Shown here piece after piece: positions 12,501-22,574 of a stretch of DNA of 64,000 nucleotides. The DNA is taken from NCBI GenBank assembly GCA_003313425.1, contig NHZP01000033.1:1-64000 (forward strand), in the 5' to 3' direction. The position numbers and the translations under genes were made by a program. The notes under the pieces are model-generated. The model was given only the letters and a program-made list of their open reading frames with translations. It ran no database searches and was not told where the DNA came from. Positions within the stretch are counted from its first letter, which is position 1, and each line of letters starts with the position of its first letter. The DNA comes from Pseudopyrenochaeta lycopersici (Eukaryota > Ascomycota > Dothideomycetes > Pleosporales > Pseudopyrenochaetaceae).

Positions 12501-14587
12501 TAGTATACAGGAGGTAACAATCTCCGTTATAGCACGTTTCTCCTGTTAGGATTAGCTATACAAGATTAACTATAATCCTATAGAAAGGCCTTATAGCTCG
12601 ATCATCTAATTAACGCCTACTAACCTAAGCTGTCGATTTTAACTTAATGCAGGTCTCGCATTCTCGCAGCTGTAGTGCTCAAGCTCCTTACTTAAGGTTA
12701 ATTCCTCGTACGTTTGCATTTAAGTAGTTAATTGCCTCCTTGCTCGCGTATGCAAACATCTTATAAGCTTTAACATAAGATGCGGTAATTAGACGTTAAT
12801 CTTCCCGTGAGACCTTGTACGCTCCTTAAAGAGCTGTTACGAAGCTACTTAGTGCTAGACGATTGTTCTTGTTAGCATTAACGATCTAGTGTCCTTCTCT
12901 ATACCTAAGTAGGCATATAACATTTAACAGATACTGCTTATATATAACATCTCGTCCTAAGTTAAACTAAATGCCTATTTCTTAGTATCTTAAGAGGCTT
13001 ATAATGTTTATAAAGAAGCCTTCTATAAGGGCTATATTAGTTAGCTTAATCTAACTTATTCTAGACAGTTAATTAACTTTAAACACGACCTCTCCCTAGG
13101 CCTGTATTGCTAGAATTAAGTCTCCTACAAGCACTATTTCCTAGGCTGTAGCCTGCCTTATCTCTTACTAGCTAAACCTCCTTAAATTACATATATAGAT
13201 GTTTAAGCCTAGGTTAAGGATCTATTAATTAATAATCGTTAGCAACGTTTTTAGTTGCACCTAGGTAACAGAGAAGGAGCTGTAGGTCGCAAAACTGCCC
13301 CCTTAGCTCTCCTTTCTACTGTTAAGGCTTATTAGCTTATCTACGCCCTTAATTTTCTTACTGTAACGAGCGAGGAGCTTATTAATCCTTTTAACCTGCT
13401 CTAGGTTCTTTAAGGCCTTAGCTATCCTATCTTATACAGCTTTAATAGGTTAAAAGCTCTCTAGTCTCTTTAGATAATCTAGAAACAGGTACTAGCACTC
13501 CCTATACTAATACATACCTCCGCAGAGATATTCTAGCTTATAAGCTAATCTTAATAATCTCTGCTCCTTCTAGTCCTTCTAGTTCTTCTAGTCTATTCTG
13601 TTTAAAATACTAAGTATTATAAACGTGCTAAGTAATATTATACTAGGCCTAATTTATTAATAATAGACCCTAAACTAAGCTATATAGTCTGCTAGAGGTT
13701 AAATTTTATTTATCTTATCTAAGGCCTCCTTTTTAATAAGGTTATAGTGCGACGATACTACCTATTTAGGGGTAATCGTCCTAATAGATATTAGGAAATC
13801 CTCTTAAGCTTAATAACCTGTTATTTTAGGGAGACTTACCTCCCTGCCTTAGTTAGTAATATAAATCTAGTTATTAAGCTATTACTTAAGATCTTAACTC
13901 TAAGGACTGTCCTACAGAGCTTAATATTTAATAGTTAGCTCTCTACTTTATAAGGTAGCTGTTAGCGCAAACTGCTTCTTAAGAGTAACTGGTTAATTAT
14001 ACGCCTTATCTTTTCTGCTAATAAGGTAAAGGTGTTAAGTAGTAATCGTACAGCTAATATTAAGAAGGAGCTTACTATCCTTCTGCTTAAGTTTTATATA
14101 CTCTGCTCTTTTATATCTCTAGTCTTAAAGGAGATTACTATATAATACCTTTTTAGCTGCGTCTAGCTAGCTAATCTCTGTCGCTCCTAGCCATATATTA
14201 CTAGGTAATAGTCTACTTAGCTCTATAAGCTTTAGTAGCTCATCCTTTAGTTTTAAGATATTATAGTACTTCTAAATACTATCTATAACAGCTTTTTCTT
14301 ATCGTAGCTAGAACTACGACTCCTAGTTAGCTAATTTATCTAGTAAAACAGTTACTTATGTAACTCCTGCGTTGTTATACGACATCGTAATCTCAGTAAT
14401 TAATTACTAAACTGATCTCTATACAGAGAGCAACAGTTCTAGTTAAATAGCGACACTTATTAACTATATAGGTCTTTAACGCTGACCTAGCTGTTAATAG
14501 ATATAACAGGTAAAGGTAAACGTAGTTATTATTAGTTACACGTCTAAAGCTATATTCGTGCAGAGTTGCGTAGCTTAGGAGGTGCAA
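9560..14587 (-). pseudogene. Degraded Copia gag-pol polyprotein
   Basis: The minus strand can be read through stops as a Copia polyprotein. The reverse transcriptase begins near 11,020 with a W-V-F-x-Y-K-F-N-x-D-G-Y block, continues through F-N-A-L-N-A-F-L-N-A, and reaches the catalytic block Y-I-D-N-I-V-V-L near 10,570-10,600, where the second Asp has become Asn by G to A. RNase H should follow toward 9560. Integrase and gag lie between about 11,100 and 14,587 but are too mutated to delimit. Nothing here is translatable. Confidence 0.8.
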
Positions 14588-14588
14588 A

Positions 14589-14601
14589 CCGGGCTTATAA
14601 C
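14589..14601 (-). other. Copia primer-binding site, initiator-tRNA(Met) half-tRNA type
   Basis: Directly inside the 5' LTR the minus strand reads GTTATAAGCCCGG. This resembles the complement of the anticodon stem-loop of initiator tRNA-Met (GTTATGAGCCC...), with one G-to-A change consistent with RIP. Copia-type elements are known to prime from a half-tRNA cut in the anticodon loop. The match is from memory and not aligned to this genome's tRNA. Confidence 0.55.
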
Positions 14602-14724
14602 TGTTGGCGGGCAGCAGGCAGGAGGAACTAGGTTAATTCCTATCAAATGAGACACAAGGGAACTATATACCCTGTGGATGCTTATATAACAGAGCACGTA
14701 AGGAGCTAATCGTGTTGGCTAACA
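14602..14724 (-). repeat. Copia 5' LTR (right copy)
   Basis: A 123-bp LTR matching 9320-9442 except for a few transitions, followed by the second TAATA at 14725-14729. Confidence 0.92.
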
Positions 14725-15715
14725 TAATATCTTTATCCTTAAGGTAGTTAGAGTTAAGGTACGTTTACTATTACTACTAATTATACTCTCTATTAAAGAC
14801 TAGCTATATTACTATAGTAGCTATAAAGTTATTATATCTTAAGAAGTAGAAGATAGTCCTCTTATCTTATAGGTAGTTATTATATTTAACTTTAAGATAG
14901 TTATACTATTAGTATTTATACTAGTAAAATAAATAAGGAAAGTATCTTTATTCTATTTTACTTAAATAGTATATTATATATAGGTCTATAGTATAGAAGG
15001 ACTAGTAGATAATACTATATTATTTATTATATAAGTCTATTAAGTAGTCTAGTACTAGCTTCTATAGTTCCTTACGTATAGTATATAAGGTTTAAGCTGC
15101 CTTTATATACTTATAATAGTCTTTAGCTTCTTCCTTTATAAGAAGCTAGTTAAGGTTAATATTTTCTTTATTATCTTCTTAATATATTTATTATTTAAGC
15201 TAAGTATAAATATCTTATTTCTTACTATCTATAAGTATAATCTTACTATAAGAATTAACTTAAAGATACCTCTATTATACTAGGTTCTTAATACTTAGTA
15301 TATAGAAAGCGTCTTTCTATATTAGTAGTAGTATTATTTAGTATTATAATATATATTTAGGGGTCTTTACTACTAGAGGTTCTAGTACCTATATTTATCT
15401 AGCTTATTAAAGTTTCTAAAGTATATCCCTAACGCTTATAGGTTACTATACTTCTTTAGCTTTTTCTACCTATTTTTATATTACTTTTATATAATATTTA
15501 GAGTAATAGTAATATTTCTATAATATATCTTATATTACTTATTTAGCTAGAATAATTATATATATTCTTTAAGTTATAGCTACTTCTTATTCTTCTAGAG
15601 TTAGCGCGTTAATATACTATACTTTATATATATATTACGCGCGTAGCTAGTAGTTAAGTTCTACTATATCTTTCTTTACTTTTATAGGCGTTAATAGCCT
15701 TAGAGTTTCTAGTTA

Positions 15716-17065
15716 CAGTGCCCTTCCAAAAGTTCTCGCCGCGCTAGTGCGACGCGCCCCATCACAACAACACCACCTCAACTTTGCAGTATTATAATTA
15801 TGCTACTATAACGCTAAATTCTTTAAGAAATAGACTAAAATACGCGCAGACGTCCTAATTTAATAGTCTAGCAGTAGAATTAAATTGTTAGCATGCTGTA
15901 TAGTAGTGCTATAGTTACTGAAGTTGCTGACGCGTTTAGCTGTAGTAAACGCGGTATACGCGATATTAGGAAAAGATATTAATAAACTAGTAAAATAATA
16001 GATAAACCTCGCAGTAGTAGACTACCTATACTATTACTTTATTAGAAGAAGATTATCTATTATAAAGTACGCGTATAGCTAAAAATTACGTATAAAGAGC
16101 TAGCTAAAGAGGCAGTAGTTATAAATCTAGATAGTACTACTTTAAAGCTACCTAGCTATTCTATATTATAGTAGTATCTTAAAGGATAAGGCCTTACTAA
16201 ATCTCCTTATAAAAAGCGTCTAAAGCTTAATAAATCGCGTGCGTTACAGCGGCTTAAGTTCTGTAGAGAGTACTCTTCTTTCCTATAGTATTAACGTACT
16301 ATACGCTTCTTAGATAAGTGCTCTTTTTAGAAGGGCTTAGGGTAAATATAAGAGTAAGTATTTTATAATTTATAAAAGAAATAGAAGATAATAATACTTT
16401 AAACCTATAGCTGTAGTAAGAAGGTAGTATAGATAGTATAGGGTTTAATATAGCTAGATAAACGTAGGCGTGCGTAGAGGAGCTCTCTAGTTATAATAGA
16501 GCGTAATCCTAATACTCTAAACTATAGATATTCTACTAAAAGTTATATTAAGGCTTTAAAAAAAAGCCTCTTATAATTATAGTATTATTTATAGCTTTTT
16601 ATACAGGATAACGCGCGCGTACATACAGCTGCAGCTATAAGGAGATTTCTAGCTAAGTACTATATTAGTATAGTTAACTAGCTACCCTACTTACCTAATC
16701 TTAACCTAATTAAGCACCTCTAGTAGTATCTTAAAAAGCTTATATATAGATCTTATTCTTAGTATAATAATTATAGTTAAGCTATAGAGGAGTAGGATAG
16801 CTTTTGCGCTGTATTAAAAAGTTGCTAGCGTTGCATACTAGCTAGCCTGATTCGGCGCCTTATTATAAGTATACTACGACGAATTAATGTATGTAAGAAA
16901 GCGCGAGGGTGGCAAACGAAATATTAAACCCGTGCGTAACTGCTGCTTTAAAAAAAAATAAATTATATTATATATTAGCTGAGATTTATAGTGTTAAAGT
17001 TTTGTGCCTATGTGCTGGTGAGGGTGGCTCGTGCGTGCGCGGCGAGAACTTTTGGAAGGGCACTG
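15716..17065 (+). mobile_element. Tc1/mariner-type DNA transposon (copy 2), strongly RIP-degraded
   Basis: Terminal inverted repeats CAGTGCCCTTCCAAAAGTTC (from 15716) and its complement (ending 17065) bound 1350 bp, with TA on both sides (15714-15715 and 17066-17067). The plus strand carries a decayed transposase with a D-N-A-R-V-H-T-A block near 16,610 and the later P-N-L-N-L-I-K-H-L-W block near 16,690-16,730, where Glu of the family motif has become Lys. Its inverted repeats differ from those of copy 1, so it is a separate family. It interrupts the Gypsy element between protease and gag. Confidence 0.87.
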
Positions 17066-17067
17066 TA

Positions 17068-18420
17068 ATACTAATTCTAAAAGTTTTCTTTTTTTTAATT
17101 TTTAGTTAGAAGTATTATAGTACTATTAAGGTCTTTCTTAGTATCTTTATAAACTAAGGATAGGAAGCTATTACTCTCTTCTTTCTTATTACTATACTAG
17201 GTTCCTAGAATTCTTTTCTTAGTAAGTTCTTAAAAAGGTAGCTATAATATCTTTATATTTTAAGCCCTTTCTTCTTAAGTTATAATAACTTCTTATATTT
17301 TATTATTACTATTTTCTTCTTTTATAGCTAGTATATTAATCTAGTAAGTTACCTTATTTTTCTTCTTATAATCTTTAGCTATATAGCCTTTGTTATTATA
17401 GTTAAGTTATTTCTTTTTTCTTCTTATCCTTACCTAATCTTTCTCTATTAAGGTTATCTAGATATATTACTTTAGGGCTACTAAATATATATTATCTAAG
17501 TACTTTTTATAGCTAGTATTAATACTATAGGTAACTACTATTAAGTTTATTATCTTCTTTTATTTATTTAGATTATTATTCTCTAAGTTATATATAGAGC
17601 TTATAAAGCTCTATATCTAGTTAAATAGTTTTATTAATTAGGTTATTTAGTATTATAATATCTATACTAAAGCGTATTAGCTTAGTTTAGACGTCTACTT
17701 TTAGGCCTTATTTATATATAGTTTTTAGGGTATTATTATTCTAGTTAGTTTATTTAGTATACTCTAAAAACTTATTAGCGTAATTAGCTATAGACTAAGT
17801 CTATTATATATTCTAGATTTTATATTCTATAATAGTAGTCTTATTTAGTAGTCTAAACGCTTATTATATACGCGTTTTAAATTCTCTTATATCTTTAAAT
17901 ATCTTAATTAAGTCCTTTAGTTTAGCTTCCTTACCCAAGTACTTAACTAAGTAAGGCTTTACCTATTTAGTAGCTTCGCCCCTTATATAGCTTATTATAA
18001 GTACTACTTAGTTATTATTATCTATAGTAGTTACGTTAAACTTAAAGAATAAGTTAAATTAGAGTAGCTATTCTTTAAGCTTAAACTAATCTTTATAGAA
18101 GAGGTCTAGTTTAGTAATAGTGTTACCTAGCCTAGTAATATAGTAGGCGGCGTTTTCTATATAAGTATTACTTATCTTAAAGGTATTTAAAGTATAAAGA
18201 ATCTTAAAAGCTATTAGTAAGAATAACTAATAAGACTATAAAGTTAGTTCTCTAGAATAGAGTAAGAGACTATATAGAGGAGGTTTAATACTAAGATAGT
18301 AAGAGAGTACTTTTATAAAGAGTACTAAGGGTTAAGAATAATTAGTATTAGTATTACTATACTATAGAGTATAATATTAAGTTAAATATAATAATCTATA
18401 AGAGTTTATTATAGTAATCT
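17068..18420 (-). pseudogene. Degraded Gypsy gag with zinc-knuckle remnant
   Basis: The minus strand is Gypsy gag-like. Near 17,370-17,410 a CCHC zinc knuckle can be recognised in which Cys codons have become Tyr or Asn and His has become Tyr, as expected of RIP (TGC to TAC, CAC to TAT). The family form is C-Y-N-C-G-K-x-G-H-I-A-K-D-C. The remainder is too mutated to define a start or end. Confidence 0.6.
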
Positions 18421-18660
18421 ATATACACAGCGCGCTTATCGCGCTCGCTGCGAGCACAGCGAGCGCTCGTCCTTAGCAAAGCGAGCGGTTACGTGACGTG
18501 TAACAGAATAGGACACTGGCGCTTCCTGACTGGTCGCTAGTTCTTAGGGTGTCTCCTTCCTGCCTAGGATCTCAGATCCTAACAAGTATTAGGGTTTAAG
18601 CGTACGCTTTACGTGTAGAGGCAGCCTGTTTACTAGATCGTGTAGAGAGAACTATTCCCA
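18421..18660. repeat. GC-richer island, possible Gypsy 5' LTR/leader
   Basis: A segment with words such as CGCGCTCGCTGCGAGC stands out from its AT-rich surroundings and lies just beyond the gag end of the minus-strand Gypsy element, where its 5' LTR should be. The string TGTAACAGAATAGG at about 18,499 could be an LTR end. No second copy is present in the window, so the boundary is unproved. Confidence 0.35.
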
Positions 18661-19586
18661 GACTATTATACGTAGAAGTATTATTATATAATATATAGTT
18701 TTAGGTAATAGTACTTACTTTATACTATAGATAATAGTAAAGAGATAGTTCTATATTACTATAACTTAGCTATAAGAGAGAATAATACTTATTATCTCTA
18801 CTCTAAGTAGTTAGCGTAGGTTTTAAGTAAGTCTGTCGCGTTACGCGCTAGCCCTTAAAAAGGCTTAGCGTAATAATACTATAATACTAAAATTTAGATT
18901 TATAATACTTTATTACACTTCTTTTTTAAGTTATTATCTATAATAAATTAGGATATTATTTATTAATCTGCGCTTTTTTTACGCTAAATTAGGTCCTAAT
19001 AGGGCTTTAGGCCCTCTTCTAGAACGCTTTAAGTATAGTACTAGAAATATTAGTTACTACTTCCTAGGTATTATCTTTATTAGGGTAGTTTTTCTATTTA
19101 ATTAGGTATTCCTATTAGCCTTTTTGGTTGCGCTTGTAATTAACTATTCTTTCTACCTTATAGACATTGTCGCCATTTTAGCCCGATTAGTCCCAGGTGC
19201 GGGGTAAGGGCAACATAAAAGCCCCTCACCAATGCAACCCTATTGTCTCTTATTGAACTCCTTTGTGCCCATCTGACCCTAATAACCCCGAGGACCAGGC
19301 TATAACCATATAGAAATAGTCCTAACAACTAATAAAAAAATTGCTTAGACTTAAAGTAACTCTAGACTAATAACCTTATCGCTAACTTAAACTCTTTAGT
19401 AGTTACCTAAACTTATACTTATTACTAGTATTAAAAAATAGGTATAGAGTTAGTTTAGATTTAGGTCTTATATAATTAAACCTAACCCTAACCTAACCTG
19501 TACTCATTTGCTACCCTAGTCCCCACCTTCCGAAGTCCGAACCGTATCGGCCAATTAGGATGTGACCATGCTTTTAATATGCACAT
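18661..19586. other. RIP-block margin, no gene seen
   Basis: AT-rich repeat sequence runs to about 19,130. A balanced stretch without a reading frame (19,140-19,310) follows, then a second AT-rich patch (19,320-19,480). A short CCTAACCCTAACCTAACC run lies at 19,481-19,498. No protein, RNA or element end was recognised. Confidence 0.6.
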
Positions 19587-19667
19587 CATCACCGTCATCA
19601 CCGTCATCACCGTCATCACCGTCATCACCGTCATCACCGTCATCACCGTCATCACCGTTATCACCGT
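19587..19667. repeat. 9-bp minisatellite (CATCACCGT)n
   Basis: Eight perfect copies of CATCACCGT and a ninth with one change (TATCACCGT) run from 19587 to 19667, ending 90 bp before the start codon of the DUF4267-like gene. The repeat length is a multiple of three, so the minus strand is open as a Gly-Asp-Asp repeat, which I take as incidental. Confidence 0.95.
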
Positions 19668-19757
19668 TCTCTCTTAGAGCTCCAAATCTCCCTCCAAATA
19701 CCAACCGTTCTTGATCCCTGCTACATCTTGGAGTTCTGAAGTCCAATCTTATCCACA

Positions 19758-20279
19758 ATGTCCAGTAACAACAGCAGCTTCTTCAAGTACATCCCCCCGC
19801 CCGTAGAATGTTTGGCCCTTGTTGTAGGAGCCATCGAACTTATCCCCTTCGGTTTTGCTGGCCTGCGCAACCCGGTCTCCTTTGCAGATGGTTATGGTCT
19901 GCCCATCTCGGATGCGATGAATAACACATTAATACCGACGAGTCGCAGGTCCGTCGACATTGTAGCCGCATCATCACCATCCCCCAGTCACTCCTCGTTT
20001 GAGGAAGAACAACGTACGAAACAGGCACTAGTAGCAGCTATAGCAGCGCGAAACATACAGAATGGCATGCTGCTGTTAACGTTTGGCGTGGTGTTGAGGG
20101 ATCGGAGGAGTCTGGGTGTGGCAGTGTTAGCGGGTTTGGTCGCGACGGTTGCAGATACGGCGATTGTGAGCGCGTACGGTGTCAAAGATAAAGTTGCGGG
20201 CCATTATGTTGGCGTTTTCAACAGTCTGGCGATTGGAGGTAGTCTGTTGTATTGGGGGAGGAACGACCATGTGTGGTAG
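19758..20279 (+). CDS. DUF4267-like small membrane protein
   Basis: This is a single-exon frame of 173 residues. The pattern resembles the fungal DUF4267 family of unknown function. It has a first hydrophobic helix (about residues 18-36) with G-L-R-N-P near its end, a polar insert (residues 50-88), an A-A-R-N-I-Q-N-G segment entering a second helix (about 97-110), a short R-D-R-R turn, a third helix (about 118-135) and a fourth (about 150-165). It is probably a four-helix integral membrane protein. The first ATG (19758) is the natural start, because the family's first helix follows directly. It sits next to the RIP block yet shows no RIP damage and has normal codon composition. The family assignment is from memory; the role is unknown. 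Confidence 0.8.
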   Translation: MSSNNSSFFKYIPPPVECLALVVGAIELIPFGFAGLRNPVSFADGYGLPISDAMNNTLIPTSRRSVDIVAASSPSPSHSSFEEEQRTKQALVAAIAARNIQNGMLLLTFGVVLRDRRSLGVAVLAGLVATVADTAIVSAYGVKDKVAGHYVGVFNSLAIGGSLLYWGRNDHVW

Positions 20280-21338
20280 GCGAACATGTGCAATGCAACA
20301 AGCTCTAAATTTATTCTTATACATGGAAAGGTTTAGGATCAAACTTCTGATTCTTCAAAATTAGCTGTAATCCATCACAACCTGAACAAGTGGGAAGAGA
20401 TCGAGATCTAACAGGGACTGGCCTCGCAGTCGAATGAGGAAGCCACTCGTGTTTGATGCAAGGGCATCAGTATCAATTCCTTGACAATAATTGACGGCAC
20501 ACAGGACTCCCTGCAATCGGTTTAAATATGTCTTGCAAGCACAATTCCCATACAGCTCCAGCCCTCTCTAGTTGTCAAATTACAGGCTATGAGCACCCTG
20601 ATACGTGCAGCAGCAGAGCGTAGATCAAAGAGAGCGTTTATGCGAGAAGCCAATTGTTCTATAACAGGTAAATCTATCAATAAATTTCCAGAACCCCTGA
20701 TATTACCACTTGGTGACCTAAACCATCATTTAGACTGCTCTGCTCAGAGCGTTAAGAGCTGGGTGTCTACGAAGATAAGATGTGGGATAGCTTGGGAACA
20801 GTGACCATAAACTTTGTACATCGTCTGTGTACCTAGAGTTGGGAAAGATGTGGTATGCATGTGTTAAAACGTGAGCTAGCTAGGCTAGAACGCTTTCAAC
20901 TAGTAGGAGGTTACCAACCTCCTCAGCGAGCTACCAGCCCCTCCGGTTGTTACCAAGCTCCTTGGTAAATCTATAGCTATCCGACCCCCTTAGATAATCT
21001 TTCAATCAGTTCAATTCACATGTAACCCCTTACCTTCTGGACCTCTGTTCAACAGAATGCATAACGTTACTGCTCTATGCCCAGGCGCCAAGGAGGCGGG
21101 TAATATCACCAGTCTGCGTGCAGATTGATTTGCCGAGTACCAGAGAGCATTCTTATTACGGAATAGTCGCTGATGTGCTGCCAGTAAGATTATGAGGGAC
21201 GGTATGGGAGCCCGCATAGCTGATGTATCAATCTACCAAAATACATTGATCTCGCCCATGATGGTCAATGTACTAAAATATGCATTCAGAGTGATTCAGA
21301 TAGTGACTTTACGACTCAGCTTTACTTGAACAAAGGCA
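20280..21338. other. Intergenic; no gene seen, two small hairpins
   Basis: Only short unsupported frames occur here. Two perfect hairpins lie close together: 20905-20923 (AGGAGGTT, ACC loop, AACCTCCT) and 20950-20968 (TTACCAAG, CTC loop, CTTGGTAA). The surroundings are moderately AT-rich and may be an old repeat. Confidence 0.5.
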
Positions 21339-21429
21339 TAACGTGTCCCACAAGCGAGCGCCGCGCACAAGCGAGCGCCGCACCCTACCAAGTTTGAGCA
21401 CCTCTACCAGCGTACAACTCAACCATAAA

Positions 21430-22440
21430 TTCAAGTAATCTATAGATATTAATATGCAAGCTTAAGTAGCACCTATAGTATCGTTTTTATACGTGCGCGA
21501 GTTATGCCTAGTCTCTCTGCACCTTTTACAGCGCGATAGAGCCCAGCCGCTAAGGCCTGATTACTCCCTACTTTAACGCATTTCACGCCTAATCTGTTAA
21601 TCAGCCTCTTGTTAAGTAGCTATATTAACTCTAACTCCCTTTATTAAGACTCCTCCTTTCTAAATCTACTTTCTTTTGCGCTGCTTTGCTAAGTTACTGC
21701 CTAATTAGCCTTCTTAAGGCTATTAATCCAACCCTCTATTAGCTTAGCTCTATATGCCCCTACTATAGCCTCCTTTGTAAACTAATTAAGCGCCTTAATA
21801 ATTAAGGCTAGTAATAAGCTCTTATGCTGTTAAACGCGATCGCTAATTAGAGTCGATTGAGCCTCAAACTCACGTGGGTTCCTTGGTGTTTGAGGCTCCC
21901 ATAGAGCTCCTTGCTCAGCTCCTAGCTGAGCTCCTAGTTGAGCTCCTAACTGAGCTCCTAGCTGAGCTCCTAGCTGAGCTCCTTCCTGAGCTCCTAACTG
22001 GGCTGCTGGTGATGGCGTACGGAGCTGGACATCTAGCCTTAACAAGACAACGCCTGGCTGGAGAGGAACAAGGCCTGCTCCTCCAAATGCTGAGCGTATA
22101 TTGACTCTGCCTATCGTACGCTCGGGTAAAACGCGTCGTCAGACTGTCTGTACGCTTAACAAAGTTAGATGGCCAATTTATCCTAACTAGACCTCCACCA
22201 CGCGTTGATAGCAGCTTATTAGCCATATCACCTATAGCTGCGTACGTAGGCGGAAATCCACGTTGATCTAGATTAAGTATATAATTGACTATCACCTCCT
22301 CTTCTAGCTAGGTAAGCTTCCTTAAGTTGGGCTAGTAATCGCGTTGAGCAGTAGTCCCAGCGCGTCAGCGAGAGATTGTTCTTTCAGACACGTTAGAGAT
22401 TGCTGCAGCAGGCTGGTTGCTACTAATTTAACGCGCATGA
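21430..22440 (-). pseudogene. Pogo-like transposase remnant lacking the catalytic core
   Basis: Reading the minus strand from about 22,440, a psq-type helix-turn-helix (A-A-I-S-N-V-S-E-R-T-I-S-R-R, with stops) is followed by the CENP-B-type DNA-binding part with R-G-F-P-P-T and the W-P-S-N-F-V-K-R block (about 22,300-22,110). The sequence then jumps, with a frame change, into a Gly-Ala-Gln-Leu repeat and the C-terminal hallmark W-E-P-Q-T-P-R-N-P followed by the family's coiled tail (about 21,920-21,450). The whole DDE domain expected between these parts is absent. It is a non-functional, deletion-derived gene. Confidence 0.85.
21904..22011. repeat. 12-bp minisatellite inside the pogo-like element
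   Basis: About nine imperfect units of GAGCTCCTAGCT lie exactly where the transposase catalytic core is missing. Each unit encodes Gly-Ala-Gln-Leu on the minus strand and a Leu-rich repeat on the plus strand. Confidence 0.88.
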
Positions 22441-22574
22441 ATAGCTGAGGTAGCAAGCTGGATACCTGCTTCGTTTGAAGGCATTTGAAGAGCGTGGTGT
22501 TGAGCTATTGTACGTTGAGATGAGAGAGGTGCTCAAACTTGGTGGGGTGCGGCGCTCGCTTGTGGGACACGTTA

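Larger units (their letters stand above)
9320..14724 (-). mobile_element. Ty1/Copia LTR retrotransposon inserted in the Gypsy element
   Basis: Two 123-bp LTRs (9320-9442 and 14602-14724) begin TGTTGGCGGG and end GGCTAACA. The five bases before the left LTR (9315-9319) and after the right LTR (14725-14729) are both TAATA, an intact target duplication. The left LTR is followed on the plus strand by CACCCCCCC, a polypurine tract on the minus strand. The right LTR is preceded by a primer site. Both give minus orientation. The LTRs differ at about six positions, all transitions. Confidence 0.93.
5813..18660 (-). mobile_element. Ty3/Gypsy (chromovirus-like) retrotransposon, nested host element, RIP-degraded
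   Basis: Minus-strand Gypsy pieces are recognisable at 5813-6028, 7387-9319, 14725-15715 and 17068 to about 18,420. They are separated by a mariner, a Copia and a second mariner element. Joining the pieces across the inserts restores a continuous order of gag, protease, reverse transcriptase, RNase H and integrase-proximal region on the minus strand. The left end is cut by the gag-protease LTR element, so the integrase core and 3' LTR are missing. The GC-richer segment 18421-18660 may be the 5' LTR and leader. The right boundary is uncertain. Confidence 0.8.
1..19480. other. AT-rich, RIP-degraded transposon block
   Basis: The whole stretch is dominated by TA dinucleotides, and stop codons interrupt every frame, while decayed transposon proteins can still be read through the stops. 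Duplicate LTRs inside the block differ almost entirely by C/T or G/A transitions, the mark of repeat-induced point mutation. The composition changes to balanced, gene-like sequence between about 19,130 and 19,500. Within the block, segments 1724-2080, 5300-5812, 6040-7384, 9320-9560, 14600-14725 and 18421-18660 are visibly less AT-rich. No intact host gene was recognised. The base composition was judged by eye, not calculated. Confidence 0.93.
21341..22572 (-). mobile_element. Pogo/Fot-like DNA transposon, internally deleted derivative
   Basis: Inverted terminal repeats begin ACGTGTCCCACAAGCGAGCG at 21341 and, on the other strand, at 22572. Similarity extends about 50-70 bp inward. The left copy carries an extra 17-bp duplication (GCACAAGCGAGCGCCGC). 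TA flanks both ends (21339-21340 and 22573-22574). The 1232-bp length is shorter than the roughly 1.9 kb of autonomous Fot/pogo elements. The interior keeps transposase N- and C-terminal parts but no DDE core. It is only partly RIP-mutated. Confidence 0.88.

Noticed and set aside
19481..19498. Telomere-like CCTAACCCTAACCTAACC run
   Set aside because: Only one exact CCCTAA unit with imperfect neighbours; far too short for a telomere or interstitial telomeric array.
20589..20804. 71-codon plus-strand frame downstream of the DUF4267-like gene
   Set aside because: No family resemblance and no coding-like composition; length expected by chance.
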